Below, one piece after another: positions 37,473-46,375 of a DNA stretch of 64,000 nt. This stretch comes from Calothrix sp. NIES-2098 (GTDB lineage Bacteria > Cyanobacteriota > Cyanobacteriia > Cyanobacteriales > Nostocaceae): assembly GCA_002368175.1 (NCBI GenBank), contig AP018172.1, positions 5,707,001 to 5,771,000 of the forward strand, given 5' to 3'. The translations under genes were made by a program, and so were the position numbers. Each line of letters opens with the position of its first letter. Position 1 is the first letter of the stretch. Under the pieces are notes generated by a model. The model searched no databases. It was not told where the DNA came from and saw nothing but the letters and a program-made list of their open reading frames with translations.

Positions 37473-37904
37473 ATGCAAAGTCCAGACTTCCTTAATTCAA
37501 CAGCAGGCTTTGAGGAGGTTGAACATACAGCTGATTGGGCTTATCGTGTATGGGGACAAAATCTCACAGAGTTGTTTATTCAGGCGGCTAAAGGGCTTTA
37601 TGCGATCGCATCTGTCCAACTAGCAGATGATTCTCCCATTAACTGTAACATTCAACTTCACGGCGTAGACCATGAAAGTCTATTAGTTGCTTGGTTAAAT
37701 GAACTTTTGTATCTGCACGAAAGCGAAGGTTTAGGGTTTAGCCAATTTGAAATCCTGCATCTGGATCGGCAAAATTTACAAGCAAAAGTTAGTGGTGCAA
37801 AAGTTAAAAATTGGAACAAGTTAATCAAAGCAGTAACATATAACAATCTAGCAATTCAAACTACAGAAAACGGTTTAGAAGCCACTTTAGTGTTAGATGT
37901 TTGA
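37473..37904 (+). CDS. Archease (RtcB activator)
   Basis: A 143-residue archease from the ATG at 37473. The family signature FEEVEHTADWAYRVWGQNLT is near the N-terminus, with FIQAAKGLYAIA, a central NELLYLHESEGLGFSQF, and a C-terminal KAVTYNNLAIQTTENGLEAT. Asp residues in HTAD and at the C-terminal LVLDV fit the metal-binding pair of archease. The protein speeds GTP-dependent guanylylation of the RNA ligase RtcB. rtcB follows 153 bp downstream on the same strand, so both probably act as one module. An in-frame TTG 12 bp upstream is less likely than the ATG, which has a strong GGAGG. Confidence 0.93.
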   Translation: MQSPDFLNSTAGFEEVEHTADWAYRVWGQNLTELFIQAAKGLYAIASVQLADDSPINCNIQLHGVDHESLLVAWLNELLYLHESEGLGFSQFEILHLDRQNLQAKVSGAKVKNWNKLIKAVTYNNLAIQTTENGLEATLVLDV

Positions 37905-38057
37905 ATGTGCCTTAAACTGTTATTAGTCATTAGTCCACGATTGACACAAATGACGAATGAGTAATGACAACTCTGATATAAAAATGCGCTATACCTTAAA
38001 AGCTTTTTCCCCCTGAATATATTAGACAATTAGCAATTTCTAGAGCCAGAGGGAACC

Positions 38058-39503
38058 ATGTTTAATAAACGAGATTTCCGTCGAATTGAGGACTATTTGT
38101 GGGAAATTCCTACTTCCTACAATCCAAAAATGAAAGTTCCTGTCTGGATTTTTGCCGATGCACAAATTCTAGAGGATGCTTTGGCAGATTTATCAATTCA
38201 ACAGGCGGTTAACGTTGCCATGTTACCTGGATTAGTCGGTCATGTAGTTGTCATGCCCGATGTTCATCAAGGCTATGGTATGCCTATTGGTGGAGTGATG
38301 GCAGCGAAAGTACCTGGTGGGATTATCTCACCGGGGGCAATTGGCTATGACATCAACTGTGGTGTCCGGGTTTTAGCTTCATCAATTGAGTATAAAAACG
38401 CTAAGTCCAAACTGAGCGATTTAGCAACTTCTTTATACCGTAACTGTCCTAGCGGTGTGGGCGAAAAGGGGAGTGTGCCATTAACTACCGCAGAATTAGA
38501 TCGAGTTTGTCGTGAGGGTGCAGGTTGGACGTTAGCTCAAGGTTACGCTGAACCAGAAGATTTAGAATATACGGAAGAATTTGGTTGTTTGCAAGGTGCA
38601 GATCCGGATAAAGTAAGCAAACGAGCCAAAGAACGAGCTAGAGGACAGTTAGGTACTTTGGGTGCAGGTAATCATTTTCTCGAAGTGGATGTAGTAGATA
38701 AAGTTTACGACTCAGAAGCGGCTGATGTCATGGGCTTACAAGAAGGTTGTCTGGCTGTGCAGATTCATAGCGGTTCGCGCGGTTTTGGACATCAAATTTG
38801 CACGGATTACGTCCAAGATTTTCAATTTTCAGTCATTAGCTATGGAATTGATTTACCAGATCGAGAATTAGTTTGTGCGCCGATTGAATCTCCAGAAGGA
38901 CAAGCTTATCTAGCGGCGATGAAGTCAGCTGCTAACTATGCTTTTGCTAATCGTCAGTTGTTAGCATCCCATACCAGGCGGAGTTTTCAGGAAATATTTG
39001 GGAGAAAAAACTCGAATTTACGCCAAATCTATGACATTGCTCACAATATGGGCAAAATTGAAACTCACGAAATTGAGGGCGAACAAGTGACAGTATGCGT
39101 TCACCGCAAAGGTGCAACTAGAGCCTTTGGGCCGGGGTTTTCCGATCTACCTGCTGACTACCGTTCTTTGGGGCAACCGGTGTTAGTTCCTGGTTCGATG
39201 GGTACGCAAAGCTGGATTTTGTTGGGAACTGAAAGAAGCGATCGCCTTTCTTTTGGTTCTAGTTGTCACGGTGCGGGGCGAGTTATGAGTCGAGCCAAGG
39301 CGAAGCGAGAAGTAAGAGGCGATCGCTTGCGTGGCGAACTTGAACAAGAAGGAATCAATATCCGCACAGGTTCTATGTCTGGTTTAGCAGAGGAAGCACC
39401 ACAAGCTTACAAAGATGTTAGTCGGGTTGTGAATGTTGTCCACAACGCTGGGATTGCTCGTAAGGTGGCTCGTTTGAAACCGGTTGCTGTAATCAAAGGA
39501 TGA
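38058..39503 (+). CDS. rtcB: RNA-splicing ligase RtcB
   Basis: A 481-residue RtcB. It joins RNA 2',3'-cyclic phosphate (or 3'-phosphate) ends to 5'-OH ends using GTP and Mn2+. Metal and guanylate residues are visible in order: GYDINCGVR (Asp and Cys ligands), GAGNHFLEV (Asn, His), IHSGSRGFGH (His), HNMGKIE (His), and the nucleophile His in CVHRKGATRAFGPG, plus SCHGAGRVMSR. The gene forms a pair with archease. In bacteria such pairs serve RNA repair, often under stress, sometimes with a Ro60 homologue and Y RNA; no Ro60 gene is in this window, but a structured sequence lies just downstream. Confidence 0.97.
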   Translation: MFNKRDFRRIEDYLWEIPTSYNPKMKVPVWIFADAQILEDALADLSIQQAVNVAMLPGLVGHVVVMPDVHQGYGMPIGGVMAAKVPGGIISPGAIGYDINCGVRVLASSIEYKNAKSKLSDLATSLYRNCPSGVGEKGSVPLTTAELDRVCREGAGWTLAQGYAEPEDLEYTEEFGCLQGADPDKVSKRAKERARGQLGTLGAGNHFLEVDVVDKVYDSEAADVMGLQEGCLAVQIHSGSRGFGHQICTDYVQDFQFSVISYGIDLPDRELVCAPIESPEGQAYLAAMKSAANYAFANRQLLASHTRRSFQEIFGRKNSNLRQIYDIAHNMGKIETHEIEGEQVTVCVHRKGATRAFGPGFSDLPADYRSLGQPVLVPGSMGTQSWILLGTERSDRLSFGSSCHGAGRVMSRAKAKREVRGDRLRGELEQEGINIRTGSMSGLAEEAPQAYKDVSRVVNVVHNAGIARKVARLKPVAVIKG

Positions 39504-39520
39504 TACTCACTCATAAGCTA

Positions 39521-39556
39521 AGGGGTCTAGTTGCTATCAACTAAACCCCTCAGTTT
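39521..39556 (+). terminator. Terminator after rtcB
   Basis: AGGGGTCTAGTTG (39521-39533) pairs with CAACTAAACCCCT (39538-39550), one C-A mismatch, four-base loop, followed by cagttttg. Confidence 0.8.
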
Positions 39557-39574
39557 TGCAATCCAATTCGATCC

Positions 39575-39745
39575 AACTATTCCTCCATAACGAACATGAG
39601 TTTACAGGTCTCGCTTTCTCAGTCCGAACCTCTCATAGTCGCCTCTTCCTTAGAGCCTGGTTTGGCATGACTCTTAACTCAAGAATTCTGCTAAGGGTGT
39701 CGCCACTATCTCCTATTTGAGAGATTCTTTGCGATCCCACCTATA
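39575..39745 (-). ncRNA. Candidate structured RNA next to rtcB, family unknown
   Basis: On the minus strand a chain of helices can be drawn. ATCTC pairs with GGAGAT near 39714-39731. GCC/GGC closes a six-base loop (39655-39666) with flanking AGA/TCT. A long arm at about 39591-39643 combines CGA/TCG, ATGAG/CTCAT and AGGT/ACCT, closed by a TCG/CGA stem. The sequence GAGGTTCGGAC resembles a tRNA T-arm. Stop codons in all frames exclude a protein. It lies beyond the rtcB terminator. Strand is uncertain because the helices are compatible with either direction, and no known family is assigned. Confidence 0.4.
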
Positions 39746-40345
39746 TATTAGCATAGCTTTTGACAACTGCATGGTATTTTTTTGGATTTTCAGCTATCAG
39801 TAATAAAATCTTTTCTTTAATATTCTAATATTTTTCTTTCTGCCTTCTACCTTCTGCTCTCTGCCTTTATTAAATGACTTTTGTTAAGAAAAACAAACAA
39901 TTTTCTGGCTAAATAAACAAATCTTGTTGTCTTTGATAAGCTGAAGACATCAAGTATAAATACCAAACTTCAAAAATCCTTAAGCTCTTGCCTAGCATAA
40001 GAATTATGTTACAGATTGATTAGGGCATTTTTTTCAAAATTAGCCTTGAAACCTGAGTTTGAAAAAATATCTTACCGCCCCTATAGCTTAAGTCTAAACT
40101 AAAAGAGTTTGGTTTATTGAGGTTCGGATTATTTTCAGACAAATCTTTTGTATTGATTGGCGATCGGTTGCCCATTACATAGCTATCCGAGTGCTTGAAG
40201 AGATTTTGTTTGCTATCAGGTTTTACCTACTTTCTAATTAAAGATTGAAAACGTCAAAGCTAGGGGAATAACTGCTGAGAAATCGGCAATAAACAACCAA
40301 TACCGCCGAAATCAAGAGATATCAAGATTACCAGAGGAGTTTAAG
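39746..40345. other. Gap upstream of the FAD oxidoreductase gene
   Basis: About 600 bp, AT-rich, no gene seen. It includes a ctgccttctaccttctgctctctgcc pyrimidine run at 39840-39866 and must contain the promoter of the oxidoreductase gene. Confidence 0.5.
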
Positions 40346-41908
40346 ATGGAAATCTTCGATTATGTGATTTTAGGAGCTGGATTAGGTGGACTTTCAGCCG
40401 CAGCTTGTTTAACCAAGCAAGGATACCGAGTGGTAGTTTTGGAGAAACATTACTTACCAGGTGGCTGCTGTCATACCTTTGATTATGGTGAATATAGCTT
40501 TTGTGCTGATGTGCATTATATTTCCCAATGTGCCCCCGGTAAGACCATAGACCAATTTCTCAATTACATTGAACGAAATGTAGCCTTTAACAGCCTCAAT
40601 CCTGACTGCATTGACCGAGTAATTACACCAGAGGCAGACTTTCAAATTCCCTTGGGATGGGAAAACTTGCGTACAGCTTTGCTGTCTAACTTTCCCGAAG
40701 AACAGCAGGCTATCAACCGCTACTGTAATGAAATTCAGCAACTCCATCAAGAAATGCGTAGTTTGGTGCGAGAAGTACGTTGGTATAATCGCAAGTGGTC
40801 TGATTGGTTGAAGTTACCAAAATATTGGAATCTATTTTGGAAACGGGATTGGACTTTACAAGATTTGTATAACTATGTGAATTTATCGCCCAAGCTACAA
40901 GCAGTACTAGCGGGACAAAGTGGCGATTATGCGCTACCACCCAATGAAATTGCGCTGATCACCCATACTTCCCTCGTTTGGGACTACTCAGAAGGAGCAT
41001 ACTATCCAAAACATCACTTCAGGCACTTTGTTGATACGATTACTGAGGCAATTACCTCTGGTGGAGGCGTAATTAAATATTCAACGCCTGTTGAACATAT
41101 ACAGGTAAGTAAAAACACTATTCATAGCGTTATTGCCAATGGTAAAACCTATACCGCCAGTAAAGCCTATATCAGTGACCTCGACCCCAAATTAACAGTA
41201 GCGTTGATGCACGATCCGGAAGCTTTAAGCCATAAGGAACGTCAACGTTTAACTAGTTATGAATACTCAGCTAGTGCTTTCAATATTTACCTGGGTTTAG
41301 ATAGTCGCTTCGATCCGGAACGCTATGGTATTGGTAACTGGAATGTCTGGTACTATCCCACAGGCGACCTCAACAGAGAATATCAACAACAATTGGCAGG
41401 AGACTTTAGTCGTCCGTGGATTTTTCTCTCTTGTCCAACTATGAAGTCTCAGGAACCAGGAATGGGGCCACAAGGACATCACATTCTGGAGATTGCTACC
41501 GTCTGTCCTTACGAACCATTTGAACAGCTACACAAACACGACCCGAAAGCTTATAAAGCGAAAAAGCGGGAATTTTATCAGCAAATTATGACCAGTGTGC
41601 GAGATTTGATTCCAGATGTAGACAATTATGCACGGATGAAACTTTACGGCACACCTACCACCAGTGAATTTTATTTGGGACAACCCCAAGGTAATATTTA
41701 CGGTGCGAAGTTAATACCTAAACAGGTGGGTTTAGAACGCTTAGGATATAAAACGGAATTACCTAATCTCTTCTTTGTGGGAGCGAGTGCTGGCTATCCC
41801 AGCGTACCTGGTGTTATTGGTAACGGCATGGATGTAGTGGAATTGCTTACAGGCGAAGCGGTGCGGCGAAAACAAGAAATACCAAGGACATTGGTAGCTG
41901 CTGGCTAG
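40346..41908 (+). CDS. FAD-dependent oxidoreductase, phytoene desaturase/retinol saturase-like
   Basis: A 520-residue flavoprotein. The N-terminal Rossmann motif VILGAGLGGLSAAACLTKQG and the following VVVLEKHYLPGGCCHTF fit the CrtI/CrtH/retinol saturase superfamily. The C-terminal segment FFVGASAGYPSVPGVIGNGM fits the FAD-binding end. Substrate residues cannot be read. It differs from a CrtH carotene isomerase in its Cys-rich GGCCHTF and the long WYYPTGDLNREYQQ region. A carotenoid or retinoid-type hydrocarbon substrate is inferred. No carotenoid gene is adjacent. The ATG has an aggag site 9 bp upstream. Confidence 0.85.
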   Translation: MEIFDYVILGAGLGGLSAAACLTKQGYRVVVLEKHYLPGGCCHTFDYGEYSFCADVHYISQCAPGKTIDQFLNYIERNVAFNSLNPDCIDRVITPEADFQIPLGWENLRTALLSNFPEEQQAINRYCNEIQQLHQEMRSLVREVRWYNRKWSDWLKLPKYWNLFWKRDWTLQDLYNYVNLSPKLQAVLAGQSGDYALPPNEIALITHTSLVWDYSEGAYYPKHHFRHFVDTITEAITSGGGVIKYSTPVEHIQVSKNTIHSVIANGKTYTASKAYISDLDPKLTVALMHDPEALSHKERQRLTSYEYSASAFNIYLGLDSRFDPERYGIGNWNVWYYPTGDLNREYQQQLAGDFSRPWIFLSCPTMKSQEPGMGPQGHHILEIATVCPYEPFEQLHKHDPKAYKAKKREFYQQIMTSVRDLIPDVDNYARMKLYGTPTTSEFYLGQPQGNIYGAKLIPKQVGLERLGYKTELPNLFFVGASAGYPSVPGVIGNGMDVVELLTGEAVRRKQEIPRTLVAAG

Positions 41909-42100
41909 TTATTGAGCAAAAGGTAGTTTCAATGATATCTGTTTGAAAAGCGATCGCTCTTGTTTTTCTACCCCAGGATGTACGATTTCCTCTCTGTAGA
42001 TTGTAGTGCCAGCTCTAGTGAAAGTTTACGATGTGACCACTGAGATGAATTTAGCTCACTATCTGCCGAAACCAGAGCGTTACTCCAAGGATGGCATTTT

Positions 42101-42292
42101 ATGAAACTACCTCAAATGATTGTCACAATCGTCGCGGGGATTGCCTTTGGCTACCTCGCCTCCCAATACTTGAATAAAAATATTATGTATGCCATAGGCG
42201 GAGGAATGTTAGGAATTGGTGTGCTAACATACATTGCTCCGTCCAAGTCACAAGAAAAGCCAATTTCCACAAGCATTAGAGAGCCAGTGTGA
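42101..42292 (+). CDS. Small two-helix membrane protein
   Basis: 63 residues. Two short hydrophobic helices (MIVTIVAGIAFGYLASQYL and MYAIGGGMLGIGVLTYIA), separated by a polar turn NKN, resemble a glycine-zipper hairpin. The tail is polar. No family is recognised. It is convergent with the MlaE-type gene and has no clear operon partner. Confidence 0.6.
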   Translation: MKLPQMIVTIVAGIAFGYLASQYLNKNIMYAIGGGMLGIGVLTYIAPSKSQEKPISTSIREPV

Positions 42293-42394
42293 AAAGCCAG
42301 CGCTGCCAACACACTTTATCTAAAAATTCTGGAATGGTAACAAAGGACAGACGCTATCAATTTCAGATTTACTTGAGCAATCAAATTCAGACTT

Positions 42395-43180
42395 TTAAAA
42401 TGTTGGTTTTTCAAACAGTAACAAAGACAAAACGAAATCCATTATAAAAATTGACACCCAGGTAGTGACAACTGCTGTTGTTGCCGACTCTCCTACTTCT
42501 TTTGCTCCTCCTCTGGTAGTTAACCCCCAACTACAACCATTGACAGCAACTATAGCTCCAAAAATAAATCCTTTCAGCAAAATAATCCATAAATCTGCTG
42601 GTTCTAAAAAACTTCTGACTGACTCTAAAAATGCCTCTGGAGTAATCTGATAAAACTGTGATGCAGCAAAAATCCCACCAAAGATACCTGTAACTAAACC
42701 AAAAATTGTCAATAATGGTGTCATCAAGCAGCAAGCAATAACTCTCGGAAGTACCAGATAATCAATTGGGTCGGTTCTGAGCATATGCAATGCATCAATT
42801 TGGTCTGTGACTCGCATTGCACCTATCTCGGCTGCAAATGCTGAACCTACTTGACCGGCAATAATACTAGCAGACAGTATGGGAGCCAATTCTCTGCAAA
42901 ATGCTAAGGCAAAAGCACCGCCTACAGCACTGACAGCACCAAATTGGACTAATTCCCTGGCTGTTTGAATAGTAAAAATCATCCCCGCAAAACCACTCAC
43001 CAGCAACACCGGAGGTAGAGAAGCTGGCCCAGCAGTCACCATATGTTCCAGAATTTTACGGTGATAGGTTTTTCCTTGGAGTAAATGCAGCAATACTTGA
43101 CCCAAGAGTAGTACTACTGAAAAACAGCGGGAAATTGAAAATTGTTTTATATTTTTTCTAGGCTGTAGTTTTAGTACCAT
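42395..43180 (-). CDS. MlaE/YrbE-type ABC transporter permease
   Basis: A 261-residue permease of the MlaE family (lipid ABC transport). Five hydrophobic helices are visible, with the signature LVQFGAVSAVGGAFALAFCR, ELAPILSASIIAGQVGSAFA and AEIGAMRVTDQIDALHMLRT followed by DPIDYLVLPRVIA. Its partners (MlaF ATPase, MlaD MCE protein) are not adjacent; in cyanobacteria they are often encoded elsewhere. The system moves phospholipid between outer and inner membranes in Gram-negative bacteria. The gene is divergent from moaA. Confidence 0.92.
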   Translation of the reverse strand: MVLKLQPRKNIKQFSISRCFSVVLLLGQVLLHLLQGKTYHRKILEHMVTAGPASLPPVLLVSGFAGMIFTIQTARELVQFGAVSAVGGAFALAFCRELAPILSASIIAGQVGSAFAAEIGAMRVTDQIDALHMLRTDPIDYLVLPRVIACCLMTPLLTIFGLVTGIFGGIFAASQFYQITPEAFLESVRSFLEPADLWIILLKGFIFGAIVAVNGCSWGLTTRGGAKEVGESATTAVVTTWVSIFIMDFVLSLLLFEKPTF

Positions 43181-43441
43181 CTAATCCTCCCTCAAGACGA
43201 TCGTTAAAAATTCGTTAAACTTAAAACTTGCTTTATGTAGACGATTGAGGGAGACAAATTGAGCGTATGCATTCAAAAAAATCAGATAAAAAAAGCATGT
43301 AGTAATTATTAAGGACGCTAAAAGAATAACCCATTCTAGTTGGTTGTGGGAGTTTTGGATATAGCAATTTTTAATCAGAGCGATCGCCTGCTATCCGATT
43401 TATCCGTATACGGAAATAAAATTAGAAATAAACACTTAAAA

Positions 43442-44428
43442 ATGAACCAGGTAGATTACCTCAGGATTAGCTTAATCGACCGCTGCAATTTCCGGTGTCA
43501 GTACTGTATGCCGGAAGGTGCAGAAATAGACTATATTCTCAAGCAGCAACTACTAACAGATGAGGAACTGCTCGTCCTCATTCAAGAGGTATTTATCCCT
43601 GTAGGTTTTACTCGGTTTCGTTTGACTGGTGGGGAACCTTTACTGCGTCCTCATGTGGTGGAATTAGTCAAAGCGATCGCATCTTTTCCCCAAACCCAAG
43701 ACTTGTCCATGACAACCAACGGCTTTTTATTAGCTCCCATCGCCCAAAATCTCTACGATGCTGGGTTGCGGCGCATCAATATTAGCCTAGACTCTCTGGA
43801 ACCAGAAGTATTCGATCAAATTATCGGCAATCGCGGCCGTGGAAAGTGGCAACAAGTATGGGATGGGATTCAAGCTGCTTATCGCGTCGGCTTCGACCCC
43901 CTGAAGCTGAATGTAGTGGTAATTCCTGGGGTTAACGATGGTGAAGTGCTAGATTTAGCTGCTCTCACTCTTGACCGCAACTGGCACATCCGGTTTATTG
44001 AATTTATGCCGATTGGTAACGGCGAATTATTTGGCGATCGCGGTTGGGTTTCTTCCGCACAATTACGTCAACAAATCCGCGATCGCTGGGGGTTGACAGA
44101 TGCTCAAGTTCGTGGTGCTGGGCCTGCTGATGTATTTCAGATTCCTGGTGCGAAGGGAACATTAGGATTTATCAGTCAGATGTCCGAGTGTTTTTGCGAT
44201 CGCTGTAACCGGATGCGTTTAAGCGCCGATGGTTGGCTGCGTCCTTGCTTATTGAATGAAACTGGTCAAATTGATTTAAAAACTGCTCTCCGGGCTGGTA
44301 TCAGCACCGCACAATTACAAGAGCAAGTGAGAAATTTGTTGATGATGAAGCCAGAAATTAACTTTAAACAACGCGAATCTGGCACTGCGGGTACTTATAC
44401 CCGAACTATGTCGCAAATTGGCGGGTAG
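43442..44428 (+). CDS. moaA: GTP 3',8-cyclase MoaA
   Basis: A 328-residue radical SAM enzyme starting at the ATG at 43442 (MNQVDYLRISLIDRCNFRCQ). The radical SAM cluster CNFRCQYC and the second C-terminal 4Fe-4S ligands in SECFCDRCNRMRLSADG and LRPCLL are both present, together with LTGGEPLLRPH and the C-terminal GG. It catalyses the first step of molybdenum cofactor synthesis, needed for nitrate reductase but not for nitrogenase itself. An upstream in-frame GTG at 43340 would add 34 residues with no counterpart in the family. No other moa gene is adjacent. Confidence 0.96.
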   Translation: MNQVDYLRISLIDRCNFRCQYCMPEGAEIDYILKQQLLTDEELLVLIQEVFIPVGFTRFRLTGGEPLLRPHVVELVKAIASFPQTQDLSMTTNGFLLAPIAQNLYDAGLRRINISLDSLEPEVFDQIIGNRGRGKWQQVWDGIQAAYRVGFDPLKLNVVVIPGVNDGEVLDLAALTLDRNWHIRFIEFMPIGNGELFGDRGWVSSAQLRQQIRDRWGLTDAQVRGAGPADVFQIPGAKGTLGFISQMSECFCDRCNRMRLSADGWLRPCLLNETGQIDLKTALRAGISTAQLQEQVRNLLMMKPEINFKQRESGTAGTYTRTMSQIGG

Positions 44429-44436
44429 TCAATAGC

Positions 44437-44469
44437 CATTTGTCCTTTGTAAATAACCAAGGACAAATG
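44437..44469. terminator. Bidirectional hairpin between moaA and rpsD
   Basis: CATTTGTCCTT (44437-44447) pairs perfectly with AAGGACAAATG (44459-44469). It lies between the convergent stop codons. It is made of gacaaat-type repeat units. Confidence 0.7.
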
Positions 44470-44487
44470 ACTGAGGACAAATAACTA

Positions 44488-45096
44488 TTACGCTTGTCGT
44501 GAGTAGTATTCCACCACGAGCAGTTCGTTAACTTGTAGAGCCACCCATTCTCGCTCAATAATACCGTTGACTTTACCAACCAGCTTGTTTTTGTCAAATT
44601 CCAGATGGCTGGGAAGGTTAGCTAGTCCAGGATATTGGAGGTTGGTTTCTACCAACTTCCGCGATGCTTCTTTATCCTTGACAGCGATGACTTCACCAGG
44701 ACGGCACTGATAGCTAGCAATATTAACTACACGTCCATTCACAGTGATATGACCGTGATTGACGAGTTGACGCGCTGCGGGAATAGTCGGAGCTAAACCC
44801 AAGCGGAAAACTGTATTATCCAGGCGCATTTCCAGTAATTGCAACAGCGCTTGTCCGGTAGAACCAGTAACACGTCTGGCTTTACGGACATAGCGTAGCA
44901 GTTGCTTTTCGGTCAAACCGTAGTTTAAGCGCAGCTTTTGCTTTTCTTCCAGACGGATAGCATACTCAGAACGCTTTTTACGGTTCTGACCATGCTGACC
45001 AGGTGGATAAGCGCGTCTAGCGCTTTTACGAGTTAATCCTGGTAAGTCGCCCAAGCGACGTACAATTCTGAGGCGAGGCCCTCTATATCGGGACAT
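44488..45096 (-). CDS. rpsD: 30S ribosomal protein S4
   Basis: A 202-residue S4: MSRYRGPRLRIVRRLGDLPG, the S4 RNA-binding domain MRLDNTVFRLGLAPTIPAAR, QLVNHGHITVNGRVVNIASY, and a C-terminal LLVVEYYSR. The first cysteine-rich zinc site of some S4 proteins is absent, the usual cyanobacterial form. It binds 16S rRNA early in assembly. It is a single gene, as usual in cyanobacteria, where rpsD is separate from the alpha operon. Confidence 0.98.
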   Translation of the reverse strand: MSRYRGPRLRIVRRLGDLPGLTRKSARRAYPPGQHGQNRKKRSEYAIRLEEKQKLRLNYGLTEKQLLRYVRKARRVTGSTGQALLQLLEMRLDNTVFRLGLAPTIPAARQLVNHGHITVNGRVVNIASYQCRPGEVIAVKDKEASRKLVETNLQYPGLANLPSHLEFDKNKLVGKVNGIIEREWVALQVNELLVVEYYSRQA

Positions 45097-45627
45097 GTGT
45101 TTCCTTAATCTATTCCTGTTTCAACTTTACCCAGACATTCCATTATAAATATCTGGAAAACATAATTTCCAGATATTATCAATTTCATTATGAGAATTTT
45201 GTGCTAATGCCAAAAGGCAGTGGCAATTAAAACACTTTCATCATTATGTCTTAAAAGTGTACAGGAGAGAAGGAGCAGGGGGAGATGAAGGAGTGTGGGG
45301 AGTGTGGGAGGATGAGGTGAGACCAGCGCTGCGGGAGGGTTTCCAACGCCACTTGCTTCAAGTCGGGGAACCCGCCCAACGCAGTGGCTCCTCCGCAGGC
45401 GACTGGCGTTCCCCGTAGGGGTTCTCGAAGAGTACCCGAAGGGGAGAGATGAACAAATAACCAATGACTCTGGACTCTTGACTATTGACCTTGTTGAATT
45501 TTGAATTGCTTGAGTTATCCTCGAATGTGCAGCTACAATTGCCTAGATCGAGAAGTATTGATTGCACTTATTGAGTTAGCATAGCCTTGGGTGTTTGGAG
45601 AACGGCAAAGTTAAGGAGTTAAAATCA
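45097..45627. other. Repeat-rich gap between rpsD and the Cys-repeat protein gene
   Basis: 531 bp without a gene. It carries two copies of the ggagtgtgg unit at about 45288-45310, the 96-bp dispersed repeat (45315-45410), and further repeat pieces (ccgtaggggttctcgaagagtacccgaagggg) to about 45450. The rest holds promoters for both flanking divergent genes. Confidence 0.6.
45315..45410 (-). repeat. Dispersed 96-bp repeat, inverted copy of 34578-34673
   Basis: Matches the reverse complement of 34578-34673 at all but one position that I could find. The two copies lie 10.7 kb apart in opposite orientation. Confidence 0.85.
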
Positions 45628-46239
45628 ATGAGCAAAAAAGGCGGTTCTGACTATAGAATGTTGTCTGCTAAAGCTGTTAAGGTGACAGTGCCAGTTTTAG
45701 CGATCGCAGGATGGTTAGCCACAATGGTTCCCAGTATGGCTATCACCGCCTCCTACAGCACCAATGATTACCGTGCCTGTGCTGGTCAGCTTTTACGGGT
45801 AAATATTAATGCGAACTCTGCATCACAAGCTTGTGCAGGGGCACTCCGTCCACGGGATTTATCTTCCTGTGTAGTTTCTATCAGCAGGCAAACACAAATC
45901 AGTGCTGTAGATGCTCTCACTACCTGTAGACAGGCTCGACGCCCTGAAGATTTAGCTAAATGTGTAGTTGGTATTAGCCTTTATCCGAGTAAAGAAGCGG
46001 CTAACCCAGCAATTTTAAATTACTGCGGTCGGAGTTTATTACCCGTCCGCTTTGGTCAGTGTGTGGTAGGCTTGCGAAGTGAAATTAAGTTTGCGCTCAA
46101 TCAAGCATTAGATACTTGTATTAGCGGCAGCGATACAGTTAGTAACTTGTTTACACCTTCGGCTCTACCGCAAGTCCCCGCAGGAGCCTCAGAATTTCGC
46201 CCTACTTTTGAAACAACTCCAATTCCTACACAACCGTAA
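45628..46239 (+). CDS. Exported protein with three Cys-containing repeats
   Basis: 203 residues from MSKKGGSDYRML. A signal peptide (hydrophobic VTVPVLAIAGWLATMVPSMA) is followed by about 35-residue repeats with the pattern C-x3-x-R-P-x-x-L/F-x-x-C-V-V-x-I/L. Examples are CAGALRPRDLSSCVVSI, CRQARRPEDLAKCVVGI and CGRSLLPVRFGQCVVGL, each ending with a further Cys before the next unit. Paired cysteines suggest disulfides in the periplasm. The tail is Pro/Thr-rich. Function unknown. An in-frame GTG/TTG-type start further upstream (45595) would add 11 residues before the basic start and is less likely. It is convergent with hetR. Confidence 0.75.
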   Translation: MSKKGGSDYRMLSAKAVKVTVPVLAIAGWLATMVPSMAITASYSTNDYRACAGQLLRVNINANSASQACAGALRPRDLSSCVVSISRQTQISAVDALTTCRQARRPEDLAKCVVGISLYPSKEAANPAILNYCGRSLLPVRFGQCVVGLRSEIKFALNQALDTCISGSDTVSNLFTPSALPQVPAGASEFRPTFETTPIPTQP

Positions 46240-46259
46240 TTGAAAGTCTCATGCAGAGA

Positions 46260-46320
46260 GCAGGGGAGCCACTGCGGTCTTGGGGTTTCCCCAAGTGGAG
46301 CAAGTGGCGTAGCAGGGGGA
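46260..46320. repeat. Partial relative of the 96-bp dispersed repeat
   Basis: Shares the words ggggagccactgcg and caagtggcgt with the repeat at 34578-34673, in the same order. It lies between the Cys-repeat gene and hetR. Confidence 0.6.
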
Positions 46321-46375
46321 TGAGGGCAGGAAGAAATAACTCTCATCCTTGGCTCTCGACTTTTTACCCGATCTA

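Noticed and set aside
39575..39745. TPP riboswitch
   Set aside because: CTGAGA and ACCTG words are present, but the conserved second arm and the GGGA end are missing, and no thiamine gene follows.
43340..43441. 34-residue N-terminal extension of MoaA
   Set aside because: The family starts a few residues before the radical SAM motif, matching the ATG at 43442.
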